Part shown: positions 1-9,487 of the stretch, piece by piece | Position numbering within the stretch: position 1 is the first letter of the stretch | Layout: the number at the start of each line of letters is the position of its first letter | NCBI RefSeq assembly: GCF_001951155.1 | Contig: NZ_CP016359.1 | Coordinates: forward strand, 2,628,001 to 2,692,000 | Reading direction: 5' to 3' | DNA: 64,000 nucleotides | Source: Christiangramia flava JLT2011 | GTDB lineage: Bacteria > Bacteroidota > Bacteroidia > Flavobacteriales > Flavobacteriaceae | Translations under genes and position numbers: made by a program | Notes under the pieces: generated by a model | What the model saw: only the letters and a program-made list of their open reading frames with translations | Databases searched by the model: none | What the model was told of the DNA's origin: nothing

Positions 1-218
1 CCGATGCGGCCAAGAGAAATTCCATGGTTTCCAGCGGGGACCGTAGTGCGAAGATCCGAACCTACAACTACCCGCAGGGGCGTGTGACCGATCACCGTAT
101 CAACCTGACGCTTTACGACCTTTCCAACATCATCAATGGTGATGTTCAGAAGATTATCGACGAATTGCAATTAGCGGAAAATACGGAAAAACTGAAAGAA
201 AATTCAGATATTCTATAA
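1..218 (+). CDS. prfA: Peptide chain release factor 1, C-terminal fragment
   Basis: The gene enters from the left edge; the reading frame is open from base 3 and stops at 218, so only the last ~72 residues are present. The segment [20 protein letters not shown] is the conserved RF1 sequence after the GGQ domain, followed by the family ending around [13 protein letters not shown]1 releases the finished peptide at UAA and UAG codons in the ribosomal A site. The GGQ and PxT motifs lie outside the window. RF1 is told from RF2 by the [15 protein letters not shown] wording. pyrF follows after 12 bases and is probably co-transcribed. Confidence 0.93.
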   Translation, partial: DAAKRNSMVSSGDRSAKIRTYNYPQGRVTDHRINLTLYDLSNIINGDVQKIIDELQLAENTEKLKENSDIL

Positions 219-230
219 ACCATTTAATTT

Positions 231-1055
231 ATGACAGCAGCCGAGCTGACCGAACAGATCTTTAAGAAAAAGTCTTTTTTATGTGTGGGATTGGATACCG
301 ATCTGGAAAAGATCCCAACGTATTTGCTTTCCGAAAAAGATCCTGTCTTCAGCTTTAATAAGGCGATCATAGATGCGACGCACCAGTATTGTGTGGCGTA
401 CAAACCTAATTTGGCTTTTTACGAGGCGATAGGGGTAGACGGTTTCAAAGCTTTGAAAAAGACCATCGAATACCTGCATTCTGAGTATCCTGAAATTTAT
501 ACCATCGCAGATGCCAAGCGCGGTGATATAGGCAACACTTCCCGGATGTATGCCAAGGCGTACCTGGAAGACCTTGGATTCGATTCTATTACCGTAGCCC
601 CTTATATGGGCAGGGATTCAGTAGAGCCTTTCCTGGAGTTTACCAATAAACATACGATTCTTCTGGCACTGACTTCCAATCAAGGGGCTTTTGATTTCCA
701 AACGAAAAACCTCGAAAACGAAGAGCTTTATAAAGAAGTGATCAAGACTTCACTCACTTACAAGAATGCAGAAAACCTGATGTATGTGGTTGGAGCAACC
801 AAGGCCGAATTTCTTCAGGAGATTCGGAAGATCGTTCCGGAGAGCTTTTTACTGGTACCTGGCGTGGGAGCACAGGGCGGAAGCCTGGAGGAGGTTTGTC
901 AATACGGAATAACAAAAAATGTAGGGCTACTTGTAAACTCTTCCAGAAAAATCATTTACGCATCAGATTCTTCAAATTTTGCTGAAATTGCTGCCGCTCG
1001 TGCCGAATCCTTGCAGGTACAAATGGCAGATGAGCTCACAAAACTGTCATCCTGA
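231..1055 (+). CDS. pyrF: Orotidine 5'-phosphate decarboxylase
   Basis: This 274-residue protein decarboxylates OMP to UMP, the last step of de novo pyrimidine synthesis, in the cytosol. The catalytic Asp-x-Lys loop reads DAKRGD at residues 94-99, and LLVPGVGAQGG near residue 205 matches the phosphate-binding loop. The length (about 270 rather than 230) and the N-terminal wording CVGLDTDLEKIP place it in the longer type 2 subfamily. The ATG at 231 lies 12 bases after the prfA stop. Its TGA overlaps the ATG of the next gene (TGATG), so the two are translationally coupled. Confidence 0.95.
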   Translation: MTAAELTEQIFKKKSFLCVGLDTDLEKIPTYLLSEKDPVFSFNKAIIDATHQYCVAYKPNLAFYEAIGVDGFKALKKTIEYLHSEYPEIYTIADAKRGDIGNTSRMYAKAYLEDLGFDSITVAPYMGRDSVEPFLEFTNKHTILLALTSNQGAFDFQTKNLENEELYKEVIKTSLTYKNAENLMYVVGATKAEFLQEIRKIVPESFLLVPGVGAQGGSLEEVCQYGITKNVGLLVNSSRKIIYASDSSNFAEIAAARAESLQVQMADELTKLSS

Positions 1056-1828
1056 TGCTTTTCCGGGATCATATTGGCCGGGAATTTCAGCTTGAACATA
1101 TACCCCAACGAATCATTTCCTTGGTGCCCAGCCAGACCGAGCTTCTCTGCGACCTCGGGCTTGAATCTTCTCTCGTGGGAATCACTCGCTTTTGTGTGCA
1201 TCCCGCACATCTTCGGAAGGGAAAGCAGCGCGTGGGTGGAACCAAAAGAATAAGTCTAAAGAAGGTGAAAGAACTCCAGCCAGATATTATACTTTGTAAT
1301 AAGGAGGAAAATACGCCTGAAATGGTCGCGGAATTGGAGCAGATTGCCCCGGTTCATGTGAGTGATATTTCCGGTATTCCAGAAACTTTGCAGCTTATTC
1401 GCGATTATGGGAAAATCTTTAATGTGGTTTCTGAGGCTCAGAACCTGATCCGGAAATTATCCAGGGAATTACAGGAATTTGAAAATTTTGTAGCAGATCG
1501 ACCATACAAGCAGGTACTTTATTTCATTTGGAAAGAGCCCTACATGGTGGCTGGGAATGATACGTTTATCAATAAAATGCTCCAGCTGAATCACCTGGAA
1601 AATGTGGTGGGGCAAAATCGCTACCCGGAATTAAGTTTAGCTGAAATAGAGCAAATGGATCCAGAACTGATGTTACTTTCTTCAGAACCTTATCCTTTTA
1701 CTGAAAAAGACATGGAGGAATTTGAAAGATTTTCGGGAAAGGTCGTGGTGGTAGATGGGGAAGCTTTCAGTTGGTATGGATCAAGATTATTAAAAAGTCT
1801 CGATTATTTTAAAGAGTTGAAGCTCTAA
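1055..1828 (+). CDS. BtuF-like helical-backbone metal/cobalamin receptor protein
   Basis: This 257-residue protein belongs to the periplasmic-binding class III family (BtuF/FepB fold). The segment PQRIISLVPSQTELLCDLGL near residue 20 is the usual first strand-helix, and VGGTKRISLKKVKELQPDIIL and LSLAEIEQMDPELMLLSSEP are typical later segments. Known relatives bind cobalamin or iron chelates and feed an ABC importer. No signal peptide or lipobox is visible: the protein starts directly at the first domain strand. No permease or ATPase gene is adjacent, so its job is unclear. The start overlaps the pyrF stop by one base. Its stop overlaps a small convergent gene by four bases. Confidence 0.8.
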   Translation: MLFRDHIGREFQLEHIPQRIISLVPSQTELLCDLGLESSLVGITRFCVHPAHLRKGKQRVGGTKRISLKKVKELQPDIILCNKEENTPEMVAELEQIAPVHVSDISGIPETLQLIRDYGKIFNVVSEAQNLIRKLSRELQEFENFVADRPYKQVLYFIWKEPYMVAGNDTFINKMLQLNHLENVVGQNRYPELSLAEIEQMDPELMLLSSEPYPFTEKDMEEFERFSGKVVVVDGEAFSWYGSRLLKSLDYFKELKL

Positions 1829-2007
1829 TTATCAATAAATTCACAGTTCATTCTGCGAAGTTCAGCCAGGATTTTTCGCGCACGATCATTTAATTGGTCA
1901 CTTCGTTCTTTATCGATTAATGCCAATTTATAAGACCGCTGCATTAATTGCGAGTATTTATCGCATAGGCGTTCTTCTTTCGTTTTGCTTTCAAAAATTC
2001 TAAACAT
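1825..2007 (-). CDS. Lacal_2735-type small conserved protein
   Basis: This 60-residue protein begins MFRIFESKTKEERLCDKYSQ and continues with a mostly helical charged stretch. I recognise it as the short Flavobacteriaceae family usually named after Lacal_2735. There is no signal peptide or membrane segment, and no known function. It is convergent with the BtuF-like gene and overlaps its stop by four bases. The family resemblance from memory makes it likely to be real despite its size. Confidence 0.7.
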   Translation of the reverse strand: MFRIFESKTKEERLCDKYSQLMQRSYKLALIDKERSDQLNDRARKILAELRRMNCEFIDN

Positions 2008-2150
2008 ACTCCACGGTTATCTTTTCATCACCCTACAAAACTACTAACCTAAAATATTAGTTTTTAATAAGATAGCGTTAAGATTCTCGTAAAACGGCTG
2101 TCAGAATACGGAGAACTGTTAAAATTTTAATGCTTGTAGGAGAATTCAGA

Positions 2151-2846
2151 TCAGTCCTGAAGCGCAAAAACGCGTTTCAGAAGGCTGGTGGTACGGGCTG
2201 CAACCGTATTCCTGATGTCTTTTTCCTCCTGAGCGATCATGATAAAAACACCGTCAAGAGCTTCATTAGTTACATAATCTGGCAGATCTGGGTTAACTTT
2301 AGAAGTTAGCGGGATCGCATTATAGCGTTGAATGATATTTGCCCAGACTTTCGTGGCGCCGACTTTTTCAAGGGAGTTGGCAATAATGGGATTAAATCTC
2401 GTATATAATTCGGCAGTGGTTTTAGTTTGTAAATATTGTGTGGCAGCATCATCGGCTCCCAAAAGAATATTCCTGGCATCGGTAATGGTCATTTGTGTTA
2501 CGGCCGAGGTAAATACGGGAATAGCCTCGGAAACAGCATCTTCTGCAGCGCGATTCAAGACTTTTAAGCCTTCATCTGCCAGGGCGTCCAGGCCTACATC
2601 CCGAAGCGTTTTATCTACTTTTTGCAATTCTGGGGGTAAGCCTATTCTCACGAGCTCATTTCTGAAAAAGCCATTTTCTTCCGCGAGTTTGGTCACTTCT
2701 TTATCGATCCCAAATTCGAGAGCCTGTTTGAGACCTGAGCTAATTTCAGCATTGGTGACACCATAACCGCTTTGTTCGGCGATTTGCTGCAACTCAGCAC
2801 AGGAACTAAATATCAATAAACTGGCAAGGACAATGATCTTTTTCAT
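2151..2846 (-). CDS. DUF4197 family lipoprotein
   Basis: This 231-residue protein starts with a lipoprotein signal (hydrophobic ASLLIFSS then Cys16), so it is probably membrane-anchored in the periplasm or outer membrane. The mature part is helical and matches the DUF4197 pattern: EISSGLKQALEFGIDKEVTKL near the N terminus and TDARNILLGADDAATQYLQ in the middle, ending RTTSLLKRVFALQD. The function of the family is unknown. It stands alone, with 143 non-coding bases downstream and a divergent region of about 200 bases toward the mutase gene. Confidence 0.85.
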   Translation of the reverse strand: MKKIIVLASLLIFSSCAELQQIAEQSGYGVTNAEISSGLKQALEFGIDKEVTKLAEENGFFRNELVRIGLPPELQKVDKTLRDVGLDALADEGLKVLNRAAEDAVSEAIPVFTSAVTQMTITDARNILLGADDAATQYLQTKTTAELYTRFNPIIANSLEKVGATKVWANIIQRYNAIPLTSKVNPDLPDYVTNEALDGVFIMIAQEEKDIRNTVAARTTSLLKRVFALQD

Positions 2847-3048
2847 AAGCAGGGATTAAATTTTTGAATTTTTATTCTGAAAGATACTAAAATTTGGAAT
2901 GCTGGAAATTCCAGTTGGAATCTTTCAATTTTGAAGAATATCTCAATCTTTCAGTGATTTTTTCAATGGTTGAAAGACAGCTCATAAAAATATCTTTTTC
3001 ATTGCGATTTTCGTAAATTGCAGCTCCAATTTTCAGATATCATTATAA

Positions 3049-6000
3049 ATGGAACAACAAAGTCCCTATAAACCTAAAAATAAAATAAGAATTGTAACCG
3101 CGGCTTCTCTTTTTGATGGTCACGATGCGGCGATCAACATCATGCGCCGGATCATCCAGGCTACCGGAGTGGAAGTGATCCATCTTGGTCATGACCGTAG
3201 CGTGGAAGAAGTGGTTAATTGCGCCATTCAGGAAGATGCGCATGCTATTGCGATGACCTCTTACCAGGGTGGACATATTGAATATTTTAAATATATGTAT
3301 GATCTGCTTCAGGAAAAAGGAGCAAGAAATATCAAAATCTTTGGTGGAGGAGGCGGAGTGATCCTTCCGGAAGAGATCAAGGAATTGATGGATTATGGGA
3401 TCACCAGAATCTACGCTCCGGATGACGGTCGTGAAATGGGACTGCAGGGAATGATCAATGACATGATCGAGCAGGTTGATCATGAAATTCCGTCCATGGA
3501 AGATACATCTAAGGTAGATGATAACCTCAAATCGAAAAATGTCAACACCATCTCGCGTCTTATTTCTTTAGCTGAAAATAAGCATGATGAGTTCAAGAAG
3601 ATCTTCCTTCAAAAGGATTTTGATACCAAGAAAACTCCGGTTCTGGGAATTACCGGTACCGGCGGCTCTGGAAAATCCAGTTTGGTTGACGAACTGGTAC
3701 GTCGGTTTTTAGCCGATTTTCCCGAAAAACATATCGGTATCGTTTCCGTAGATCCATCAAAAAAGAAAACCGGTGGAGCGCTGCTTGGTGACAGGATCAG
3801 GATGAATAGCATCAATCACCCGCGTGTTTATATGCGCTCCTTAGCGACACGTCAGGCCAACCTGGCGCTTTCCAAATATGTTGCTGAAGCGGTTGATGTT
3901 TTAAAAGCTGCGGAATATGACCTGATCATTCTGGAAACTTCTGGAATTGGTCAGAGCGATACAGAAATTATGGATCATTCAGATGTTTCGCTATACGTGA
4001 TGACACCGGAGTTCGGTGCGGCAACACAGTTGGAAAAGATCGATATGCTTGATTTTGCCGATATCGTAGCCATTAATAAATTTGATAAAAGAGGGGCGCA
4101 GGACGCGCTCCGTGATGTGAAAAAGCAATACCAGCGTAATCACCAGTTATGGCATGAAGATGCTGAAAAACTTCCAGTTTTTGGAACCATTGCATCTCAA
4201 TTCAATGATCCGGGAATGAACACACTTTATCGCCAGATCATGGATAAGGTAAAGGAAAAAACGGAAAGTTCCCTTGATTCTACTTTCGAGATTTCTGCGG
4301 AAATGAGCGAAAAGATCTTTGTAATTCCGCCGAAACGTACCCGTTATCTTTCAGAAATTTCGGAGAATAACAGGGGATATGATGAAAAAGCAAAGACTCA
4401 GACAGAAGTTGCTCAGAAATTATATGGAATCTATAAAACGATCGAATCGGTTGCCGGGATCAAAACTACTTTCGGTAAAGATCAGACAAAGTATTTAGAT
4501 AAGAATGGGCTGCTTCAGGATGAAATAAAAGAATATTCAAGTGCCGATCAGCATGATTTTTTAAAATTGCTTTTTGCAGAATTTGACCGTGCGAAGATGG
4601 ATCTCGACCCATATAACTGGGAAATGATCATGAGCTGGGAAGAAAAAGTGAATAAGTATTCCGAGCCGATCTATAGTTTCAAAGTGCGTGATAAGGAAAT
4701 CAAAATTGAAACGCATACCGAGTCACTTTCTCACACACAAATTCCGAAGGTTGCTTTACCAAAATATAAGGCCTGGGGAGATATTCTTGCCTGGTGCTTA
4801 CAGGAAAATGTGCCGGGAGAATTCCCATATACTGCCGGGTTGTATCCATTCAAAAGAACCGGAGAAGATCCAACGAGGATGTTTGCGGGTGAAGGTGGAC
4901 CGGAAAGGACGAATCGTCGTTTTCATTACGTAAGTAAAGGCTTGCCGGCGAAGAGACTTTCCACAGCATTCGATTCGGTGACACTTTATGGTCATGATCC
5001 AGATTATCGTCCTGATATCTATGGGAAAATTGGTAATTCCGGAGTTTCCATTTGCTGTCTGGATGATGCGAAAAAATTGTATTCAGGTTTTGATCTTGCG
5101 AATGCCATGACTTCGGTTAGTATGACCATCAACGGTCCTGCACCAATGTTGCTTGGTTTCTTTATGAACGCGGCGATCGATCAGAATTGCGAGAAATATA
5201 TCAAGGAAAACGGTCTGGAAGATGAGGTGGAAGCCAAACTGAAAGAACTATATGATGATCAGGATATAGACAGACCTAAATATAACGGGGAGCTTCCGGA
5301 AGGAAATGATGGTCTTGGCCTCATGCTGCTTGGAGTTACCGGTGATCAGATCTTGCCAAATGATGTTTATGAAAGAATCAAAGCGGAAACCATCAGCGTG
5401 GTTCGCGGTACTGTGCAGGCTGATATTCTGAAGGAAGACCAGGCACAAAATACCTGTATTTTTTCTACTGAATTTGCCTTAAGACTCATGGGTGATGTGC
5501 AGGAATATTTCATCGAGGAAAAGGTCAGAAACTTTTATTCGGTTTCAATATCCGGATATCATATTGCTGAAGCTGGAGCAAATCCAATTACTCAGTTGGC
5601 ATTCACGCTTGCCAATGGTTTTACTTACGTGGAATATTACCTGAGCCGTGGAATGGATATCAATAAGTTCGGTCCAAACCTTTCTTTCTTCTTCTCAAAT
5701 GGAGTCGACCCGGAGTATGCGGTGATTGGCCGTGTAGCGAGAAGGATCTGGTCCAAGGCTTTAAAACATAAATATGGTGCGAATCCCAGGGCTCAAATGC
5801 TGAAATATCATATTCAGACGTCCGGTCGTTCGTTGCACGCCCAGGAGATTGACTTCAATGATATCAGAACGACACTTCAGGCACTGTATGCGATTTATGA
5901 TAACTGTAATTCTCTTCATACAAACGCTTATGACGAGGCGATCACAACGCCTACCGAAGCTTCTGTGAGAAGAGCCATGGCAATTCAGTTGATCATCAAC

Positions 6001-6504
6001 AAAGAGCTAGGTCTGGCGAAAAATGAAAATCCTATCCAGGGTTCATTTATTATCGAAGAGCTGACCGATCTTGTGGAGGAAGCAGTACTTACCGAATTTG
6101 ATAGAATCACTGAAAGAGGTGGAGTTCTTGGTGCCATGGAAACGATGTACCAGCGTGGAAAGATCCAGGAGGAAAGCCTGTATTATGAAACTTTGAAGCA
6201 TAATGGTGATTATCCGATCATTGGGGTAAACACGTTCCTTTCTTCGGAAGGTTCACCAACGGTAACTCCAGGAGAAGTTATTCGTGCGACCAAAGATGAG
6301 AAGGAGCACCAGATCAAAACTTTGGAGACTTTGCATAAAGCGAAGGAATCAAAAGCAGATGCAGCCTTGAACGAGATCAAATCGGCAGCTGTGTATAATG
6401 AGAATTTATTTGAAGTTTTGATGAACGCTACGAAAGTCTGTTCCTTAGGACAGATCACCACCGCTTTATTCGAAGTTGGTGGTCAGTATCGAAGAAATAT
6501 GTAA
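3049..6504 (+). CDS. icmF: Fused isobutyryl-CoA mutase (IcmF-type), B12-dependent
   Basis: This 1151-residue protein joins three parts in the IcmF order. A B12-binding domain comes first, with the DGH cobalamin-ligand motif at residues 23-25. A MeaB-like GTPase follows, with Walker A GTGGSGKS at 203-210 and NKFD near 343. The substrate-binding mutase barrel runs from about 560 to the end, with [21 protein letters not shown] as the recognisable entry. Family members interconvert isobutyryl-CoA and n-butyryl-CoA, or related acyl-CoAs, using adenosylcobalamin, and the built-in GTPase gates cofactor loading. It is monocistronic, followed by a strong hairpin at 6523-6554. Exact acyl-CoA preference cannot be read here. 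The MeaB and adenosyltransferase genes elsewhere in the window fit the cofactor need. Confidence 0.93.
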   Translation: MEQQSPYKPKNKIRIVTAASLFDGHDAAINIMRRIIQATGVEVIHLGHDRSVEEVVNCAIQEDAHAIAMTSYQGGHIEYFKYMYDLLQEKGARNIKIFGGGGGVILPEEIKELMDYGITRIYAPDDGREMGLQGMINDMIEQVDHEIPSMEDTSKVDDNLKSKNVNTISRLISLAENKHDEFKKIFLQKDFDTKKTPVLGITGTGGSGKSSLVDELVRRFLADFPEKHIGIVSVDPSKKKTGGALLGDRIRMNSINHPRVYMRSLATRQANLALSKYVAEAVDVLKAAEYDLIILETSGIGQSDTEIMDHSDVSLYVMTPEFGAATQLEKIDMLDFADIVAINKFDKRGAQDALRDVKKQYQRNHQLWHEDAEKLPVFGTIASQFNDPGMNTLYRQIMDKVKEKTESSLDSTFEISAEMSEKIFVIPPKRTRYLSEISENNRGYDEKAKTQTEVAQKLYGIYKTIESVAGIKTTFGKDQTKYLDKNGLLQDEIKEYSSADQHDFLKLLFAEFDRAKMDLDPYNWEMIMSWEEKVNKYSEPIYSFKVRDKEIKIETHTESLSHTQIPKVALPKYKAWGDILAWCLQENVPGEFPYTAGLYPFKRTGEDPTRMFAGEGGPERTNRRFHYVSKGLPAKRLSTAFDSVTLYGHDPDYRPDIYGKIGNSGVSICCLDDAKKLYSGFDLANAMTSVSMTINGPAPMLLGFFMNAAIDQNCEKYIKENGLEDEVEAKLKELYDDQDIDRPKYNGELPEGNDGLGLMLLGVTGDQILPNDVYERIKAETISVVRGTVQADILKEDQAQNTCIFSTEFALRLMGDVQEYFIEEKVRNFYSVSISGYHIAEAGANPITQLAFTLANGFTYVEYYLSRGMDINKFGPNLSFFFSNGVDPEYAVIGRVARRIWSKALKHKYGANPRAQMLKYHIQTSGRSLHAQEIDFNDIRTTLQALYAIYDNCNSLHTNAYDEAITTPTEASVRRAMAIQLIINKELGLAKNENPIQGSFIIEELTDLVEEAVLTEFDRITERGGVLGAMETMYQRGKIQEESLYYETLKHNGDYPIIGVNTFLSSEGSPTVTPGEVIRATKDEKEHQIKTLETLHKAKESKADAALNEIKSAAVYNENLFEVLMNATKVCSLGQITTALFEVGGQYRRNM

Positions 6505-6522
6505 TTTGATGTTGCTAATAAC

Positions 6523-6554
6523 AAAAAAAGCCCGGTTTTAGCCGGGCTTTTTTT
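6523..6554. terminator. Bidirectional intrinsic terminator
   Basis: AGCCCGG and CCGGGCT flank a six-base loop, with an A run on the left and a T run on the right. It can end both the mutase transcript and the convergent gene at 6567-6965. Confidence 0.85.
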
Positions 6555-6566
6555 GTTCAGTATAAA

Positions 6567-6965
6567 TTATAATCCAAGTCTCCAGCTGGCCTGAAGTCGT
6601 TGAAATTTTCGTAATTCCTTCTGTAACATTTTTAAAAAGTCTTTTCCGTTGCTGTTGACCTTTTCCAAAGATTCTGAATAAAGGTAGATTCTATCGGTGA
6701 TCCTCGATACCAAAGCGGCGTAGCGCATGCGGGAATCCTGTAAGGCTTCCGTTTCTGCTTTGGAAATATGAGCAACTAGAGAATTAGAATACCTAATGAT
6801 GTCACCGGTTTGATAAATATATTTATCTTCCAGTCCGCTTTCGTTCAGCGAAGCCATTTCAGGCATTAAATAATCTGAAATTCGACGGGAAATTTTCCGT
6901 ATTTCTTCAGCCTTCCGGTAGATTTTGGAAGAGCGCCCGGCACCATATCCATAGAGATAACTCAC
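6567..6965 (-). CDS. Hypothetical helical protein
   Basis: This 132-residue protein has no signal peptide or membrane segment and is rich in Arg, Lys, Glu and Ser. It looks fully helical (for example RMRYAALVSRITDRIYLYSESLEKV and a C-terminal FLKMLQKELRKFQRLQASW). I do not recognise the family. It is convergent with the mutase gene across a shared terminator and divergent from the Lrp-type regulator by 117 bases. A real gene is supported by clean spacing on both sides and normal codon use. Confidence 0.55.
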   Translation of the reverse strand: MSYLYGYGAGRSSKIYRKAEEIRKISRRISDYLMPEMASLNESGLEDKYIYQTGDIIRYSNSLVAHISKAETEALQDSRMRYAALVSRITDRIYLYSESLEKVNSNGKDFLKMLQKELRKFQRLQASWRLGL

Positions 6966-7033
6966 AGCAGTAATTTTACCTCTAAGTTACTTCAGAAAAA
7001 TACTAAACGAATTTAGGATTTAAGGCTTTTGAG

Positions 7034-7041
7034 TATATTTG
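7034..7041 (+). promoter_or_regulatory. Bacteroidota -7 element for the Lrp-type regulator
   Basis: TATATTTG matches the Bacteroidota -7 consensus TAnnTTTG exactly and sits 42 bases before the ATG at 7083. The -33 side is only TTTA, so the call rests on the -7 box. Confidence 0.4.
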
Positions 7042-7082
7042 CTTTAAATTTTAAATTTAATTGCTTTTAAAACTTTAAAATT

Positions 7083-7526
7083 ATGGACCAGATCAATTGG
7101 GGTATTTTACAGGAATTACAGAAGAATGCGCGTATTCCATTTGCTGAAATTGGTCGAAAAGTAGGCCTCACTTCTCCTGCCGTAGCCGAACGGGTGAAAA
7201 AGATGGAAGATACAGGGATTATCAATGGCTATTACACCAGCATCAATCATCAAAAAACCGGTTATCATTTAAAGGCCATTATTACGCTTCGAGCATTTAC
7301 AGGGAGACTGAAGGCGTTTCTGGAAACGGTAAAAACTTTTGAAGAGATCAAAAATTGTTATCGTATTACCGGGAACGAAAATATTATCATGGAAGTCGTA
7401 CTTCATGACCAGGAACATCTCGAAAAATTGATCGACCGCTTAATTACTTATGGCGAAACACGTACGCATATTGTTCTTTCTGAAGTTATTAAGAATTCAC
7501 CGGTCAAAAAACGAATAGTCTATTAG
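7083..7526 (+). CDS. Lrp/AsnC family transcriptional regulator
   Basis: This 147-residue protein has the family layout. An N-terminal helix-turn-helix (about residues 5-50) includes ILQELQKNARIPFAEIGRKV and LTSPAVAERVKKMEDTGIING. A RAM ligand-binding domain (about 65-140) contains the ITGNENIIMEVVLHD segment. Such proteins form octamers that sense amino acids and control amino-acid or central metabolism genes. No target operon is adjacent; the gene appears single, with its own upstream -7 box. The ligand cannot be inferred. Confidence 0.92.
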   Translation: MDQINWGILQELQKNARIPFAEIGRKVGLTSPAVAERVKKMEDTGIINGYYTSINHQKTGYHLKAIITLRAFTGRLKAFLETVKTFEEIKNCYRITGNENIIMEVVLHDQEHLEKLIDRLITYGETRTHIVLSEVIKNSPVKKRIVY

Positions 7527-7721
7527 GATTCCCAAATAATGCTAATAACTGTCAATCAACAGTCTGCAAGATTTTGTTAAAATCTTCTTCCGAAAACGGT
7601 TTCTATTAACGTTTGATTATCAGTTGGTTTTGTTTTGGTTAAATACACTCTAATTGTATTTTTCTTAGCAAAATCAGTAGTCTTCCTGCCGTAAATTTGT
7701 ATCAAACAGAAAAATTAAATT

Positions 7722-7922
7722 ATGAAAAGGAAGTCATTACTATTTTTAGCTCTTGCAGTGATTACAGGATTGGTGGGATTCACGGGATTATCTTTTTCCG
7801 GGATCGAAGTGATTAGAGTGATGTTTTTGATTTTCGCCGACTTACTGATAGTTTCTCTCTTTGCGAAACTATTTTTTCCTGAGAAACCAAAAGTTGCCTA
7901 TCAGCCGGTTGAAAGAGACTAA
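7722..7922 (+). CDS. Small two-helix membrane protein (DUF1328-like)
   Basis: This 66-residue protein has two hydrophobic segments (about residues 5-25 and 30-52) separated by SFSGIEVIRVMF, then a short charged tail. The pattern (LLFLALAVITGLVGFTGLSFSG) resembles the DUF1328/YtjA family of small membrane proteins often linked to stress. No function is established. It sits alone between the regulator and a terminator at 7970-7997. Confidence 0.6.
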   Translation: MKRKSLLFLALAVITGLVGFTGLSFSGIEVIRVMFLIFADLLIVSLFAKLFFPEKPKVAYQPVERD

Positions 7923-7969
7923 AATATACTGAAAAGAAAGATTACTCACTAATTGAATGTTTGGATAGG

Positions 7970-7997
7970 CCCGCGTTTTTTAACGCGGGTTTTTTTA
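7970..7997 (+). terminator. Intrinsic terminator
   Basis: CCCGCGTT and AACGCGGG form a hairpin followed by a run of seven T. It closes the small membrane-protein gene ending at 7922. Confidence 0.85.
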
Positions 7998-8044
7998 TGG
8001 AATAATTAATGATGTATTTTTATACATCATTGACGCGAATCATT

Positions 8045-9487
8045 ATGAAAAAAATACTGGTACTCTGCCTGCTAGTGGCCCCTTTTTTTAGCTTTTCACA
8101 GGAATTCCGAATTAAGAAAGGAGCGGTGACAGATTCTTTACAATTCCCGGGAGACATTGAGGAGAGCTTTGCGATCTATCTTCCGTCCAATTATTCACCA
8201 GAAGAAAAATGGCCACTGATCTTTGTTTTTGATCCGCAGGGCAGGGGAGCTGCCGCTGCTAATTTATTCCGTTATGCTGCTGAAGATCGCGGATACATTG
8301 TGGCTTCTGCTAATTTCAGCTTGAAATCTGAGCCAATAGACAGTCTTTCCAGTAAAGCTTTACTGATGATGCGCACGCTCTTCAACTCATTCCCGATCGA
8401 TCAAAAACAGGTGTTTTCCGCCGGGATTGATGAAGGCGGGCAGATCGCTTCAGCAATATCCATTTTCTACCCGCAAATGGCCGGAGTGCTTTCCATTGGT
8501 AATTCATTTGTTATTCCGAAGGGACTCGATAAAGATAATCCTTACCTTTTTATTGGAATGGCGGGCCGCCGGGATTACATGATCTACGTGATGGAAAATT
8601 ACCTGAAATATTTCGATAAAAATGATTTTCCTACGGAAGCGGACTATTACGACGGAAAAGAAGGGCAGTGGCCGCCATCGAGTATAATCTATAACGCAGT
8701 GGGCAGTTTTACCCTGCAATCTATCAGGGATGGGAATCGTGAGAATTCCGAAGGTTTGGTAGACAGTATTTTTCAGAAGGAGATGGACTATGTAGAAAGC
8801 CTTCGCCGAAAACGGGAATTTTTATATGCTTATCAGAAGCTTGAGCAAATGGAAAAAACCTATGAAGATTTCGGTAAAGAAGAGGCGATTGAAAGTAAAA
8901 TGAAGGAGATCAAAACCGCGGAAGGATATAAGACCCAAAAACGCAATTTTAACCGCGCAGTAATTTATGAAAGACAGAAGCAGGATGAGTTTGAATACCT
9001 GCTGCGGGTAGATATCATAAGCAAAAATTTTAAAAATATCGGTTGGTGGGCATATCAGGTCGATGAACTGAACAAGCTGAAAGATAGCGATAACGAGGCC
9101 CGCTCGAATATGGCTTACAGGCTACACAGTTACATTGATTTTATAACGAAGCGGGAGCAAAAGGCCGTGATGAATTCTTCTGCGGAAATAGATTTGAAGG
9201 TGTTCATTAATGTACTTCGAACCGCTATTCAAAAAGAAGAGCCGGAGGCTTACCTAAATATTATTAGTCTGGCGGGAAGTGATTACAATTACGACACCGC
9301 CCTTTTATACCTGGAAGATCTGCTGAAAACGGGGTATTCTGATATGGATGCTTTATATGAAATTCCGGGGACTTTGGACTTGAAATTAACTCGGGATTAT
9401 AACCAGTTGATCAAAAAATATCTTGGTACTGCGCGGTACTTCAACGAAGATGCTTCGGAAGAAAAAGAGATTTCTATAGAGCACTAG
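8045..9487 (+). CDS. Secreted alpha/beta-hydrolase-like protein with Asp at the nucleophile position
   Basis: The ATG at 8045 gives a clean signal peptide (MKKILVLCLLVAPFFSFSQ), so it is preferred over the earlier in-frame ATG at 8009. The mature N-terminal half looks like an alpha/beta hydrolase of the esterase/dienelactone hydrolase type: PLIFVFDPQGRG, then VFSAGIDEGGQIASAIS at the nucleophile elbow. The usual G-x-S-x-G is G-I-D-E-G here, so the nucleophile Ser is replaced by Asp. The C-terminal half (about 230-480) is helical and TPR-like, ending in charged residues. It is probably periplasmic. The substrate is unknown. It is convergent with the MFS gene, overlapping by 14 bases. Confidence 0.7.
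   Translation: MKKILVLCLLVAPFFSFSQEFRIKKGAVTDSLQFPGDIEESFAIYLPSNYSPEEKWPLIFVFDPQGRGAAAANLFRYAAEDRGYIVASANFSLKSEPIDSLSSKALLMMRTLFNSFPIDQKQVFSAGIDEGGQIASAISIFYPQMAGVLSIGNSFVIPKGLDKDNPYLFIGMAGRRDYMIYVMENYLKYFDKNDFPTEADYYDGKEGQWPPSSIIYNAVGSFTLQSIRDGNRENSEGLVDSIFQKEMDYVESLRRKREFLYAYQKLEQMEKTYEDFGKEEAIESKMKEIKTAEGYKTQKRNFNRAVIYERQKQDEFEYLLRVDIISKNFKNIGWWAYQVDELNKLKDSDNEARSNMAYRLHSYIDFITKREQKAVMNSSAEIDLKVFINVLRTAIQKEEPEAYLNIISLAGSDYNYDTALLYLEDLLKTGYSDMDALYEIPGTLDLKLTRDYNQLIKKYLGTARYFNEDASEEKEISIEH

Noticed and set aside
2332..2766. ORF of 144 residues opposite the DUF4197 gene
   Set aside because: Antisense shadow of the lipoprotein gene, with no own context.
2847..3048. Cobalamin riboswitch ahead of icmF
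   Set aside because: No B12-box-like sequence was seen, and the mutase is not usually riboswitch-controlled.
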